From: Kovacikia minuta CCNUW1
Lineage (GTDB): Bacteria; Cyanobacteriota; Cyanobacteriia; Leptolyngbyales; Leptolyngbyaceae
Length of the DNA: 64,000 bases
Direction: 5' to 3'
NCBI RefSeq assembly: GCF_020091585.1
Contig: NZ_CP083583.1
Location: 1-64,000, forward strand
This document shows, in pieces, positions 1 through 8,676 of this stretch. Positions within the stretch are counted from its first letter, which is position 1; every line of letters starts with the position of its first letter. The notes beneath the pieces are model-generated. The model saw only the letters and a list, made by a program, of their open reading frames with translations, was not told where the DNA came from and made no database searches. The position numbers and the translations under genes were made by a program.

Positions 1-90
1 CGGAAACAGTGAATCCTGCCTGGTCAGGGTGTCGTCAAAGTCAAAAACTGCTACGATTGACCGCACAGGTGGGTGAAGGGAACCTTGCAT
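1..90 (-). CDS. HAD-superfamily phosphatase, N-terminal 30 residues (runs off left edge)
   Basis: Only the first 30 codons are in the window, starting at an ATG at 88-90 on the minus strand. They contain the hydrophobic strand followed by the HAD motif I, VFDFDDTLT, in which the first Asp is the phosphoryl-accepting nucleophile and the second the general acid/base. The gene follows the DprE2-like reductase by nine bases in the same direction, so it is probably the last visible gene of the polyprenyl-phosphate-arabinose operon. A HAD enzyme here could be the 5-phosphate phosphatase step that follows the UbiA-type phosphoribosyl transfer. That role is inferred from position only, and SerB-like or other HAD-IB functions are possible. 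Confidence 0.75.
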   Translation of the reverse strand, partial: MQGSLHPPVRSIVAVFDFDDTLTRQDSLFP

Positions 91-99
91 ATTAACCCA

Positions 100-843
100 C
101 TAAAGCTTTAGCTTCTTAAACAACGATTCTGGAACCGCCCGAATGATGAACATAATCCAGAACCAAAACCCTGGCACATAGGCAATGTTCTGCTTCTGCC
201 GCAGGGCTTTTAGAACCTCTGTGGCAACGGTTTCCGGGCTGGCAACCAGAAACATTCCTGGCTTACCAAAGGTCATTTTGGTGTCAATAAACCCAGGCTT
301 CACCGTCATCACATGCACGCCCGATTTATACAGGCGACTCCGCAATCCCTGGAGAAATAAACTCAATCCCCCTTTTGCAGAGCCGTAGATGTAGTTACTC
401 TGGCGTCCGCGATCGCCAGCAACCGATGAAATGCCAATTATAAATCCCTGCCGTTGTTGCTCCAGATGGTTCGCCACATGGGTAAGGATGGAAACGACAC
501 CGGTATAGTTGGAGTGAATAATTCGCTGCGCCTGGTCAAAATCAATTTGGGCAGCTTGTTGGTCACCCAACTCTCCCATCGCTACCACAACTCCATCAAG
601 ATACCCCAGTTGCATCAGCGCTTTTTGCAGAAAATCAGCGTGGGAGTCGTAAGCCTGCGCTTCAAAACTGCTCCAGGAAATCGGATTCTGATACCGAACC
701 GCAATATCGCGGGCAACCCGTTCCACTTCATGCACATCTCGCCCCGCTAAGTGCAAAGTAACCCCGCGCTTTGCCAGTTTGACTGCGATCGCTCGCGCGA
801 CGCTAGAGGTCGCTCCAATAATCAAAACTGCTTGCTCTCTCAT
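100..843 (-). CDS. SDR-family reductase, DprE2-like (decaprenylphosphoryl-2-keto-ribose reductase type)
   Basis: A 247-residue short-chain dehydrogenase. The N-terminal nucleotide-binding stretch IIGATSSVARA (about residues 8-18), the catalytic serines in GISSVAG (about 139-145) and the YxxxK pair in YGSAK (about 153-157) are visible, and the C-terminus is hydrophobic. In the mycobacterial pathway DprE2 reduces the 2-keto intermediate made by DprE1 to polyprenyl-phospho-arabinose with NAD(P)H. Its start overlaps the stop of the DprE1-like gene by four bases (ATGA), which is typical of translational coupling and supports a shared pathway. The polyprenyl substrate in cyanobacteria is inferred. 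Confidence 0.8.
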   Translation of the reverse strand: MREQAVLIIGATSSVARAIAVKLAKRGVTLHLAGRDVHEVERVARDIAVRYQNPISWSSFEAQAYDSHADFLQKALMQLGYLDGVVVAMGELGDQQAAQIDFDQAQRIIHSNYTGVVSILTHVANHLEQQRQGFIIGISSVAGDRGRQSNYIYGSAKGGLSLFLQGLRSRLYKSGVHVMTVKPGFIDTKMTFGKPGMFLVASPETVATEVLKALRQKQNIAYVPGFWFWIMFIIRAVPESLFKKLKL

Positions 844-2231
844 GCTTTTGCCGTTACCCTCACTGGCTCAATTTGCAATCGTTGGGATAGCGCTGATGTA
901 AATCGGTTTTCGGGGTCTACTTTGGTTTTAACCTCTAACCATTGCGGAAATTTGGGATACATCGCGCGAAAGGTTGCTGCACTCAAACGGGCGTCCTTCG
1001 CCAGATATAACCGTCCACCATACTGAATCACCAGTTGATCCAGTTGCTCTAAAAATTCCCATAATCCGGGCCTGACTGGCATGTCTAATGCCAGGGTGTA
1101 TCCTGGCATGGGAAAGGATAACCAGCCTTCCTGGGCACCTAACTGCTTTAGAACTGCCAGAAATGAACCCCATCCCTTCTCGCTGCACAACTGCAAAATC
1201 TGGGTCAGAGCTTCTCGACTGGTTTCCTGAGGAATGGCACATTGGTATTGCACAAATCCTCGTTTTCCATACAACCGATTCCAATCCCATAGAAAATCCA
1301 GAGGATAGAAAAAGGAGTCGTAATCCACGATCGATCGAATATCTTGCCCCAACTGTTTGGCAAAGTAGAGGGCGTTGAAACTACGGATGGTAAATGGGTT
1401 GAGTAACCCTTCTGGCAAATCAAAGGAAACTTTTAAGCGTCGTTTGGGGCTGACGTTAAGCGGGTCGCTCTGTTGTGCCACAGGTAGATCACTCAGGTCG
1501 GCATGATCTCCGAAGCCTAAAATGCTGCGCCCTAGAGCGTTACCAGATGCTAAACAATCAATCCAGGCAACCGAATACTTGTATTCCGTCTGATATTCCT
1601 CAAACAAGGCGATCGCTTCATCCAAATTTCTCGCCTTGATGCTGCGATTCTTGATATATGCAGTCTGGATCGGGCGCAGGCTGAATTCTACCTCCGTAAT
1701 CAGCCCCGTTAACCCCATCCCGCCAACGGTTGCCCAAAATAAATCACTGTTTTCCTGCTGCGAACACCAGACTGACTCTCCAGAGGCAAGCACGACCTTT
1801 ATCCCTTGCACATAACGCCCAAAGGCACCATCCTGATGGTGGTTCTTGCCATGCACATCAAAGGCAACCGCACCCCCCACAGTGACAAATTTAGTCCCCG
1901 GGGTCACCGCTGGAAACCATCCACGTGGCACAAAAACTTCTAATATTTCCTCGATCGTCACCCCCGCTTCACAATGCAATAACCCCGTCCGCTCATCAAA
2001 GTGCAACATTCGATTCAGACGCTCAGTCAAAACGGTTAAACCACTCGGGTTCACTGCCGCATCCCCATAACTGCGCCCAAAGCCCCTCGCTAATACGGAT
2101 GCATGATGCTTAGATGCAAGCGTCTCGGTAAAGGTAGATACCTTCTCGGGTCGGTAAAGATGTCCACTCAGCAAGGGATATCTCCCCCATCCCGATAAAG
2201 TCTGCTCTAATCCAGAGGATGGTTCATTCAT
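840..2231 (-). CDS. FAD-dependent oxidoreductase, DprE1-like (decaprenylphosphoryl-ribose 2-oxidase type)
   Basis: A 463-residue protein with a VAO/PCMH-type FAD-binding half (ARGFGRSYGDAA near residue 50, VTPGTKFVTVGGAVAFDVHG near 110-130) and a C-terminal substrate half containing GGRLYLAKDARLSA. The lysine in LAKD corresponds to the substrate-contacting Lys of mycobacterial DprE1. The position of the benzothiazinone-reactive Cys of that enzyme falls in MPGYTLALDMP and seems to be Ala here. It oxidises polyprenyl-phospho-ribose at C2 before the neighbouring SDR reduces it. The order UbiA, DprE1, DprE2 on one strand with short or overlapping junctions supports the call. Related sugar oxidases cannot be fully excluded. 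Confidence 0.82.
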   Translation of the reverse strand: MNEPSSGLEQTLSGWGRYPLLSGHLYRPEKVSTFTETLASKHHASVLARGFGRSYGDAAVNPSGLTVLTERLNRMLHFDERTGLLHCEAGVTIEEILEVFVPRGWFPAVTPGTKFVTVGGAVAFDVHGKNHHQDGAFGRYVQGIKVVLASGESVWCSQQENSDLFWATVGGMGLTGLITEVEFSLRPIQTAYIKNRSIKARNLDEAIALFEEYQTEYKYSVAWIDCLASGNALGRSILGFGDHADLSDLPVAQQSDPLNVSPKRRLKVSFDLPEGLLNPFTIRSFNALYFAKQLGQDIRSIVDYDSFFYPLDFLWDWNRLYGKRGFVQYQCAIPQETSREALTQILQLCSEKGWGSFLAVLKQLGAQEGWLSFPMPGYTLALDMPVRPGLWEFLEQLDQLVIQYGGRLYLAKDARLSAATFRAMYPKFPQWLEVKTKVDPENRFTSALSQRLQIEPVRVTAKA

Positions 2232-2263
2232 ATCAACTGTTATCTCTCTCTATCGTGGCTGCC

Positions 2264-3247
2264 CTACTCAATCATGCCCTGAGATTTGAGCACTAGAATT
2301 AAAAGACTAGTCAAAACCCACCCCACAACCGTTCCCAATAACGGGATGTCTTTTAACAAAACTTCCTCGGGTCGCTCAGTCTGTCCTCCTTTCTCAGCCC
2401 CAATCTCGGCTCGACGGGCAATCTCTTCCGGATCGCTGAGCAACTGATAACGGAAAATGCCATACATCACAAATGGCAGCGTAATCAACATCCAATGCGT
2501 TGAAGCACCCCGAAATGCAGGACCAGATGACCATAAGGCGTAAGTCATGATCGCTCCCGTTGTCACCGTACTCTCCATCCGGGTCAATAATGGGATGGAA
2601 TAGCGGTACAACACTGAACGGGTCTTTCGCCCACTCATCTCCGATAACCTTAACTCCGCTTTCCGCTTCTCAACTCCTAAAAATAAAGCCAGCATCGCCG
2701 TACATAACAAAAACCAGGAAGACACTGGCACACTCGTCGCTGAAGCACCACCAAATGCTCTTAATACAAATCCTGTCGCAATCGCAATAACATCTAAAAC
2801 AACCGTTCGCTTTAACTTTAAATTATAGGCAATCTGCAACAGGGCATAACATAAAATTGATAGCCCTAATGCTCTCGACTTCATCCATCCCACAACTAAA
2901 GCACCCCCCAATAAACAAATCGCCATCAAAATTGCAGCAGGAATACTCACTAACCCTGATGCAATCGGACGTTTACATTTAACGGGATGCCGTCGATCTG
3001 CCTCCACATCTACAACATCATTAATTAAGTAAAAACTACTTGATGTCGCACAAAATAAGGCGAATGCTAATATCCCGTTGACCAAGGTCTCCAGGCTGAA
3101 ACTAAAGGCAAATAAGGGGGCTGCAAAAACAATCAGGTTCTTAGTCCATTGGCGGGGTCTTAACGCTTTAATATACGCCCATCTGGATGCGCCAGTATCA
3201 TACTTGGGCAGGGGTTGCTTGGGGGATGGAAAGGGCTGAGGAACCAT
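2264..3247 (-). CDS. UbiA-family prenyltransferase, decaprenyl-phosphate phosphoribosyltransferase type
   Basis: A 327-residue integral membrane protein with about eight or nine hydrophobic segments. The first UbiA motif reads LINDVVDVEADRRHP (about residues 77-91), followed by KRPIASG. The second conserved loop, LGVEKRKAE, replaces the usual second Asp-rich motif, as in the phosphoribosyltransferase (DPPR synthase, Rv3806c-like) branch of UbiA. It transfers 5-phosphoribose from PRPP to a polyprenyl phosphate, the committed step of lipid-linked arabinose. It is the first gene of the minus-strand operon, 32 bases ahead of the DprE1-like gene. The upstream region (3248-3555) is shared with the divergent GT-C-like gene. 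Confidence 0.82.
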   Translation of the reverse strand: MVPQPFPSPKQPLPKYDTGASRWAYIKALRPRQWTKNLIVFAAPLFAFSFSLETLVNGILAFALFCATSSSFYLINDVVDVEADRRHPVKCKRPIASGLVSIPAAILMAICLLGGALVVGWMKSRALGLSILCYALLQIAYNLKLKRTVVLDVIAIATGFVLRAFGGASATSVPVSSWFLLCTAMLALFLGVEKRKAELRLSEMSGRKTRSVLYRYSIPLLTRMESTVTTGAIMTYALWSSGPAFRGASTHWMLITLPFVMYGIFRYQLLSDPEEIARRAEIGAEKGGQTERPEEVLLKDIPLLGTVVGWVLTSLLILVLKSQGMIE

Positions 3248-3555
3248 ATTTGTTTGGCTTATCTATAAACAATCGCGCAGTTTTTGCAATCGAATTACGC
3301 AATCTAAAAGTTAATCTCGAAGCGAACAGCAAATCCGTCAATCCGTAGAACTGTTCATATTCTTGTCTGTACTGCTCCTGCTTCCGCAATTTCCCTTTCT
3401 CCGTTTCACTGAATCTTTATCCCCAATTCCTTCTTTGTAGAATCTCAATAAAGCCTATTGTTCGGTACAAAGTTAATATTCTTGAATGAACAATTATCTT
3501 CCCTTCAATCCTGGCTTGATCTGTCTTTCACGCTAAAGGCCGATCGATCTCTTTC
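3248..3555. promoter_or_regulatory. Divergent intergenic region
   Basis: About 300 bases between the UbiA-like gene (leftward) and the GT-C-like gene (rightward). No convincing coding sequence is present. It must carry both promoters, but I cannot point to defined -10/-35 boxes or an operator. Confidence 0.4.
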
Positions 3556-5178
3556 ATGTCCCTTGTCAATCTCAAGGTCCTCGCAATGCGCGTGTTCAAA
3601 TTGTTGCCTCGCTTCGGTCTGTTTGAAGCGTTTATCGCTCTCCTGTTCTCCATCGGGTTCTTCTCACGCCTGGCTCCTTTATTCAATCAGGATGGGCGGC
3701 TAATGCGCCAACCCACTGAAGATGGCTTCCTGATGCTCACCATCGCTCGCAATATCGCTCTCGGTCTGGGCATGAGTACTGCCGATGGAACCATCCCCAC
3801 CAATGGCACTCAACCGCTATTTACCCTCATCCAGGCGCTTGCTTTTGCCCTCGTCGGGGCCAACAAAGAACGGGGCGTCGCCTTGATCCTGGCCATCCAA
3901 ATTGGAATTAGTATGGTCACGGCTATCCTTTTGTTCCTTCTGACTCGCCAGGTCCTAAAGCACCGCAACCATGCCTGGGAAATCGCTGCGCTCGCTGCTA
4001 CTCTCTGGTTCTCTTCGCCAGTCGTACTCCGCCATACCATGAATTTCCTCGAAACGGGCATCTATTTCGCCTTGATCCTGGCTTCGGTTTCTATCTGGTA
4101 TCGTCTGGAAATTCGTTACACTTCAAAAAATTCGGTCTCCTGGAGTTTCATCGGGGTCGGGGTACTCCTTGGTTTGACCACCTGGGCCCGCATTGATGCG
4201 GTCTTCCTGGTCTTCTCTATCTCCCTTTGGCATTCCCTGCTTGGACTGCGTAAACCTTTTAATCAGTTACCTAGACGCCTGCTTGAGTCCATCACTATCG
4301 GTCTTACCGCTGCCCTGGTGATTAGTCCCTGGCTCCTTTTCAATAAACTTAATTTTGGCAGCTTTATGCCCATCAGTGGGACGGCTCAGTCCTATACCAG
4401 TTCTTTCGCTAGTAATGCAATTGAAGTCCCGGCTCAGCTCTTTGAATACCTGACCTTTGTCTTACCTCTGCCACACGCTATTCAGCATCATCCCCTCGTC
4501 CTCCTATTCACCTCGCTTACCATCTTTTCCTATCTCGCCTTGCTCGCTTTCCGCTCTCAACGCTTCTTCCCCAATGAACGCATCTTCCTATTCGTCGCAC
4601 TCTCCTATGCCGCTCTATTAGTCATTTACTATGGCTTTTTCTTTGGTGCGGCTCATTTCGTTAATCGTTATCTCGCTCCCATCTCCCTCTTTACTGTCAT
4701 CTCTTCCGCTGCGTTCGTCGGCTCTGCCTTCTCCTGGCTCTCTAAACCTCGCTTCACGCTCCGTTTGCTGCCCGCCACAGGCGCGCTCCTCCTCTGCTTA
4801 ATCCTCTTCTCTAATGCCCGCAACTATCTCGATAGTAAGCATCATGGCCATTTCCAGGTCGTTGATTGGGTCTCCCATAATGTTGACCCCAATACCTGGG
4901 TTGGCGCGATCCAAACCGGCACCCTTGGTTTCTTCCACAATCGCACCATTAACCTCGATGGTAAGGTTAATCCCGCTGCTCTCCATGCCTCTATCCACAA
5001 TCAACTCCCTGACTACATCATTAACCAATCCTTTGACCCCTCCGGTAATAAAATTCAATTCCTCGCTGATTGGTCCGGTATCGCTCAATGGCACAATATC
5101 CCCTCCATCCGTTCCCATTTCCAACTCCTCCTCAATGACCCCTCTATTAACCTCGCTGTCCTTAAACGCACTCATTAA
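3556..5178 (+). CDS. Polytopic membrane protein, candidate GT-C-fold glycosyltransferase
   Basis: 540 residues with about ten to twelve hydrophobic helices and a C-terminal soluble portion of about 110 residues. After the first helix there is an acidic loop (NQDGRLMRQPTEDGFL, about residues 44-59), in the place where GT-C enzymes (ArnT, PMT, arabinosyltransferases) carry the catalytic Asp/Glu. It also has the aromatic-rich helices typical of that fold. I chose the ATG at 3556; an ATG at 3586 is also possible. It is divergently placed from the polyprenyl-phospho-arabinose operon, which suggests it could transfer that sugar to a cell-surface acceptor. Acceptor and donor are inferred. Confidence 0.6.
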   Translation: MSLVNLKVLAMRVFKLLPRFGLFEAFIALLFSIGFFSRLAPLFNQDGRLMRQPTEDGFLMLTIARNIALGLGMSTADGTIPTNGTQPLFTLIQALAFALVGANKERGVALILAIQIGISMVTAILLFLLTRQVLKHRNHAWEIAALAATLWFSSPVVLRHTMNFLETGIYFALILASVSIWYRLEIRYTSKNSVSWSFIGVGVLLGLTTWARIDAVFLVFSISLWHSLLGLRKPFNQLPRRLLESITIGLTAALVISPWLLFNKLNFGSFMPISGTAQSYTSSFASNAIEVPAQLFEYLTFVLPLPHAIQHHPLVLLFTSLTIFSYLALLAFRSQRFFPNERIFLFVALSYAALLVIYYGFFFGAAHFVNRYLAPISLFTVISSAAFVGSAFSWLSKPRFTLRLLPATGALLLCLILFSNARNYLDSKHHGHFQVVDWVSHNVDPNTWVGAIQTGTLGFFHNRTINLDGKVNPAALHASIHNQLPDYIINQSFDPSGNKIQFLADWSGIAQWHNIPSIRSHFQLLLNDPSINLAVLKRTH

Positions 5179-5244
5179 CCTCTCTGAGATTGATCCGGTT
5201 TAGTGGACATCTGAATAAGAGTACACTAGAACTAGGACGATGCA

Positions 5245-5400
5245 ATGAGTCAAAAAGTCCGAAAAGAATATACCGCGCAGCAAAAAGCGGAAGCCGTCGA
5301 AATAGTCGTAACAACCCAGCAATCGGTTTGACAAGTGGCTCGTAATCTGGGCATTGCTGAGAGTAGCCTCAGTCGCTGGGTGCGAGAGAGCCAGGGAAAG
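5245..5400 (+). pseudogene. IS3-type transposase OrfA remnant with internal stop
   Basis: From the ATG at 5245 the frame reads as the helix-turn-helix OrfA of IS3-like elements (QKAEAVEIV... then QVARNLGIAESSLSRWVRE). A TGA stop interrupts it at 5329-5331, between SV and QVARN. The frame is cut at 5400/5401 by the end of an ISKra4 element. No OrfB or right end is left, so this is a dead fragment. Confidence 0.7.
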
Positions 5401-5839
5401 GGGTATGACTAAAATTTGATGTGCTATTCTACAAAAGTGAAGCCGTAGCGATTAATCTTTGACCAAAATTGCTGCCATCGTCCTTGGCTATAACTTAAGG
5501 TTCTCAAACTCAAAACAATTCCAGCCCCATATTCTTTCCATTTCATTCCAGAGCCGCACAGTCGCTCTTTAACAATGACTTTGCATCCAGCTTCAGTGAC
5601 TCCCGAACCAATGGGTAAATGACGGGCAGTCGCCTCGGCATAGCGCATCTGATGGTGGTGATTGCGAAAGTAAGTGATGGCATCTTGTAATCCCTCTTGC
5701 ACCGATTGACTCACCCGTTGCGGCACAAGGGTTTCCATTTCTGCCAACAGCCGTTCTGCGGCACCGATTTCGTGCTTAAGTGTATGACAATGCTCATCCA
5801 TCCAGCTTTTTTGATGTTTAGCATTGCGGGGATGGATGG
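5401..5839 (-). mobile_element. ISKra4-family element, truncated copy (same element as 19494-20882)
   Basis: Starts with the terminal sequence GGGTATGACTAAAATTTGAT, as in the complete copy at 19494, and matches it nearly base for base to 5838. There the IS21 left end (TATGGCGCGAC) interrupts it. It carries the last about 135 codons of the transposase on the minus strand (5424 to 5839), including the GSGVTEAG...KERLCGSGMKW region with the catalytic Glu. The rest of the element is absent from this side of the nest. Confidence 0.85.
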
Positions 5840-6048
5840 TATGGCGCGACAATTATCTAGACCGAGTGACGATTACATTGCCCATCCCAGAGTTGCAAAG
5901 TAAGAGATCACTTTTTCATTTATAAACCGGATCAGGTTCATTTATAAACCGGATCAGATTGCATCGCTTAGTTCAGCAATTGTGATCAACCGAAAGTTTC
6001 AAAGAAAAGACACTAGGAGATGTCCCAACAGCAATTCGAGACGTCCTA

Positions 6049-7776
6049 GTGCCCGCAGCAATAAAATATCAACAGGTCCAACTGTACATGAACGCGAAGA
6101 AAAAGGGGCATTCCCAACAAGCCTCGGCAGCCAAAGCTGGAATTTCACCGCGCACGGCTCGGCGGATAGAAAGCGGTACCCATCGACCGAAACGAGGACG
6201 ACCGAGAGATTGGCAGACTCGTCTTGACCCACTCGATGGGCACTGGGAAGCCGACTTACTGCCGCTGCTGGAACGTGAACCTCGCCTGGAACCCATCACG
6301 TTGTTTGAAGCCCTGCAAGAGTTATATCCCGGACAGTACGATGACAAGCTCAGAACGGTGCAACGGCGAGTGGAACGCTGGAAAGCCAAGTATGGCAAGC
6401 CTAAAGAAGTGATGTTCAAAATCCAGCATACACCCGGAGAGTTAGGACTGTCCGACTTTACACACCTTAAAGGGGTGAGTGTCACGGTGAAGGGGCAACC
6501 ATTTCAGCACATTTTGTATCACTATCGACTGGCGTTTAGCGGTTGGCAATATGTGCAGGTGATCCAGGGTGGAGAGAGCTTTGTGGGGTTGTCCCAAGGC
6601 TTACAGAATGCGCTGTTTGCTTGTGGCGGAGTGCCAGGGCAGCATCGCACTGATAGTCTGAGTGCCGCCTATCGCAATACTGGAGGACGTAATCCTCAAT
6701 TGACGCAGATGTATGCCGCGATCTGCGACCACTACCGACTGCAACCGACTCGGAATAACCCAGGAGTGGCCCATGAGAACGGCTCGGTAGAATCGTCGCA
6801 TGGCTACTTCAAACGTCGCTTGTGTCAGGCTTTGTATCGTCGAGGCAGCTTCAATTTTGAGACCGTTGGGCAATATCAGGCATTCATTGAATCGGTGATT
6901 GCGAAACTCAACGCCAAGTGCCAGCAGAAATTTGAACTGGAACAAACGACCCTGCAAAGCTTACCGCACTATCGCACGGCCGATTATGAAGTGCTCAGCA
7001 GTCGCGTCAGTGCCCACAGTACCATCAGTGTGCGCTGCATCCTTTACAGTGTGCCGTCTCGCCTGATTGGGCAGCACCTGACGCTCCATCTCTATCATGA
7101 CCGGATCGTGGGCTTTGTGGGCAGCACCGAAGTCGTCGAACTACCTCGAATCCATGTGCATGGCAGTGCCGCGGTTCGACGCGCACGCTGCATCAACTAT
7201 CGTCATGTCGTCGAAAGCTTACGCCGCAAGCCGAGAGCCTTTCTCTATTGCCAGTGGCAAGAGGACTTGCTACCAGATGCGGACTGGCGTGAGCTTTGGC
7301 AACAGATGAAACGCGGTGCTGAGCCTGATACGGCGGCGCGTTGGATGGTTGAAGCGCTCTATATCGCCGCCACTCAAGACCGAGAAGTCGAAGTGGCGAA
7401 CTATCTCAAAACCGAACTAGCCGCTGGCACCTTCACCCTCCATCGTCTCCAACACCAATTCAACCGCATGCAAACCTTACCGATACCCGACGTTGCCTCC
7501 GTGCAGCACGAACTCTCCAGCTATGACCAACTCTTCCAGCAATCTCCAGCCCCCGTCGAGCCCGCATCAGTCCCTGACGAGCGTGCTCAAACGCCTCAAA
7601 CTCGGCCACTTCCTGTCCGACTGGCAAGCGGTCGAACATCAAGCCACCCAGGAGAACTGGAGCTACGCTCAATTCCTGTTGGCACTGGCAGAAGGGGAAG
7701 CGAACCGGCGCGACCAAGCTCGCATTGCCCGCGCGCTCAAAGAAGCGCAATTGCCCTACGGAAAATCCTGGTCTAA
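6049..7776 (+). CDS. istA: IS21-family transposase IstA (type 1)
   Basis: 575 codons from a GTG start. The equivalent position in the type 2 element is an ATG, which supports this choice. An N-terminal helix-turn-helix (SQQASAAKAGISPRTARRIESG) is followed by the DDE integrase core: Asp in LGLSDFTHLKG, second Asp in HRTDSLSA, Glu in HENGSVESSHG. The last about 95 codons overlap the start of istB in another frame. The frame is intact here although the element is broken downstream in istB. Identical genes lie at 12270-13997, 23877-25604 and 28842-30569. Confidence 0.92.
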   Translation: MPAAIKYQQVQLYMNAKKKGHSQQASAAKAGISPRTARRIESGTHRPKRGRPRDWQTRLDPLDGHWEADLLPLLEREPRLEPITLFEALQELYPGQYDDKLRTVQRRVERWKAKYGKPKEVMFKIQHTPGELGLSDFTHLKGVSVTVKGQPFQHILYHYRLAFSGWQYVQVIQGGESFVGLSQGLQNALFACGGVPGQHRTDSLSAAYRNTGGRNPQLTQMYAAICDHYRLQPTRNNPGVAHENGSVESSHGYFKRRLCQALYRRGSFNFETVGQYQAFIESVIAKLNAKCQQKFELEQTTLQSLPHYRTADYEVLSSRVSAHSTISVRCILYSVPSRLIGQHLTLHLYHDRIVGFVGSTEVVELPRIHVHGSAAVRRARCINYRHVVESLRRKPRAFLYCQWQEDLLPDADWRELWQQMKRGAEPDTAARWMVEALYIAATQDREVEVANYLKTELAAGTFTLHRLQHQFNRMQTLPIPDVASVQHELSSYDQLFQQSPAPVEPASVPDERAQTPQTRPLPVRLASGRTSSHPGELELRSIPVGTGRRGSEPARPSSHCPRAQRSAIALRKILV

Positions 7777-7928
7777 TTTTGAGTTTGCTCATGTCCCCAC
7801 GCTCAATCCAGCGGTGGTGATGCAATTTGCCGAATCGACGACTTGGTTACAGAATGCCTCGAATATTTTGATATTTGGACCCAGTGGAACCGGGAAAACG
7901 CACGTCAGTTCTGCATTGGGGCGCTCGA
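7526..7928 (+). pseudogene. istB: IstB ATPase helper (type 1), N-terminal half
   Basis: Starts with MTNSSSNLQPP inside the 3' part of istA and reaches the Walker A motif (FGPSGTGKTH). It is then cut after ALGRS by the TATCAGATGAC end of a type 2 IS21 element. Intact copies continue MIELGKWVKF at this point. Confidence 0.88.
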
Positions 7929-8676
7929 TATCAGATGACAATGAGGGTAGCGGATAAGTGACAGCTACATAGCGGATTTAGAACCCTGCTAAAACCGTGT
8001 TGGGTTGTTAGCTATCTGAATCAAAACCAGCAGTAGAAAAGACACTGGAGGATCACCTCATCAGGGAAAGCCTCTAATGCCTGGAAAACTGATTGAAACT
8101 TATCAAGTCAGAGTGTACATGAATGCCCGAGAACTCGGTTTAACTCAAGCCGAAGCGGCTTATGTTGCCCAATTTTCAGAACGCAGTGGACAACGCATTG
8201 AATCTGGGGACTACCAACCAAACCGGGGAAAGGTGCGAGCGTGGCGAACGAGTGCCGACCCGTTAGCGGAGGTGTGGGAAAGTGAACTAGAGCCAATGCT
8301 GCGAGCGCAACCAAAGCTCAAACCGATGACACTGTTCGAATATCTGCAAACAAAATACCCTGGCAAGTACCCGCAGGTGCTGCGAACCCTACAGCGACGA
8401 GTGGCAACATGGAAAGCGCTGCATGGGTCAGCCCCAGAAGTGATGTTTGAGTTGCGGCATGAACCAGGGAGGCTGGGATTTTCCGACTTCACCGAGTTAA
8501 AGGGGATTGAGATCACCCTCAATGGTCAGCCGTTTGAGCATTTAATCTATCACTATCGTCTGGGATACAGTGGCTGGCAATATGCCCAAATTATCCAAGG
8601 TGGGGAGAGTTTCATTGCGCTCTCCGAAGGCTTACAAAATGCTCTGTTTGCCTGTGGAGGTGCGCCAAAGCAGCAC
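7929..8676 (+). mobile_element. IS21-family element type 2, left 748 bp
   Basis: Left end TATCAGATGACAATGAGGG, then the 5' part of istA2 (8077-8676) up to QNALFACGGAPKQH. There the right end of a type 1 element (TGTGAAATGTC) cuts it. No target duplication matches this junction with the other side at 14206/14207, so more than one recombination step is needed. Confidence 0.85.
8077..8676 (+). pseudogene. istA: IstA transposase (type 2), truncated
   Basis: First 200 codons of the type 2 IstA (starts MPGKLIETYQ). The helix-turn-helix region and the first catalytic Asp (LGFSDFTELKG) are present. The second Asp and the Glu are lost because the frame runs into the type 1 right end at 8677. Confidence 0.88.

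Larger units (their letters stand above)
5840..7928 (+). mobile_element. IS21-family element type 1, left part (fragment A)
   Basis: Begins with the left end TATGGCGCGACAATTATC and a 21-22-bp direct repeat (TTCATTTATAAACCGGATCA, about 5916-5959) that is likely a subterminal transposase-binding site. It ends at ...GCGCTCGA, where a type 2 element interrupts istB. The arm 5840-8676 is the reverse complement of 11370-14206. Confidence 0.88.

Noticed and set aside
3198-3389. 63-codon minus-strand frame upstream of the UbiA gene
   Set aside because: Overlaps the UbiA start in another frame and looks non-coding.
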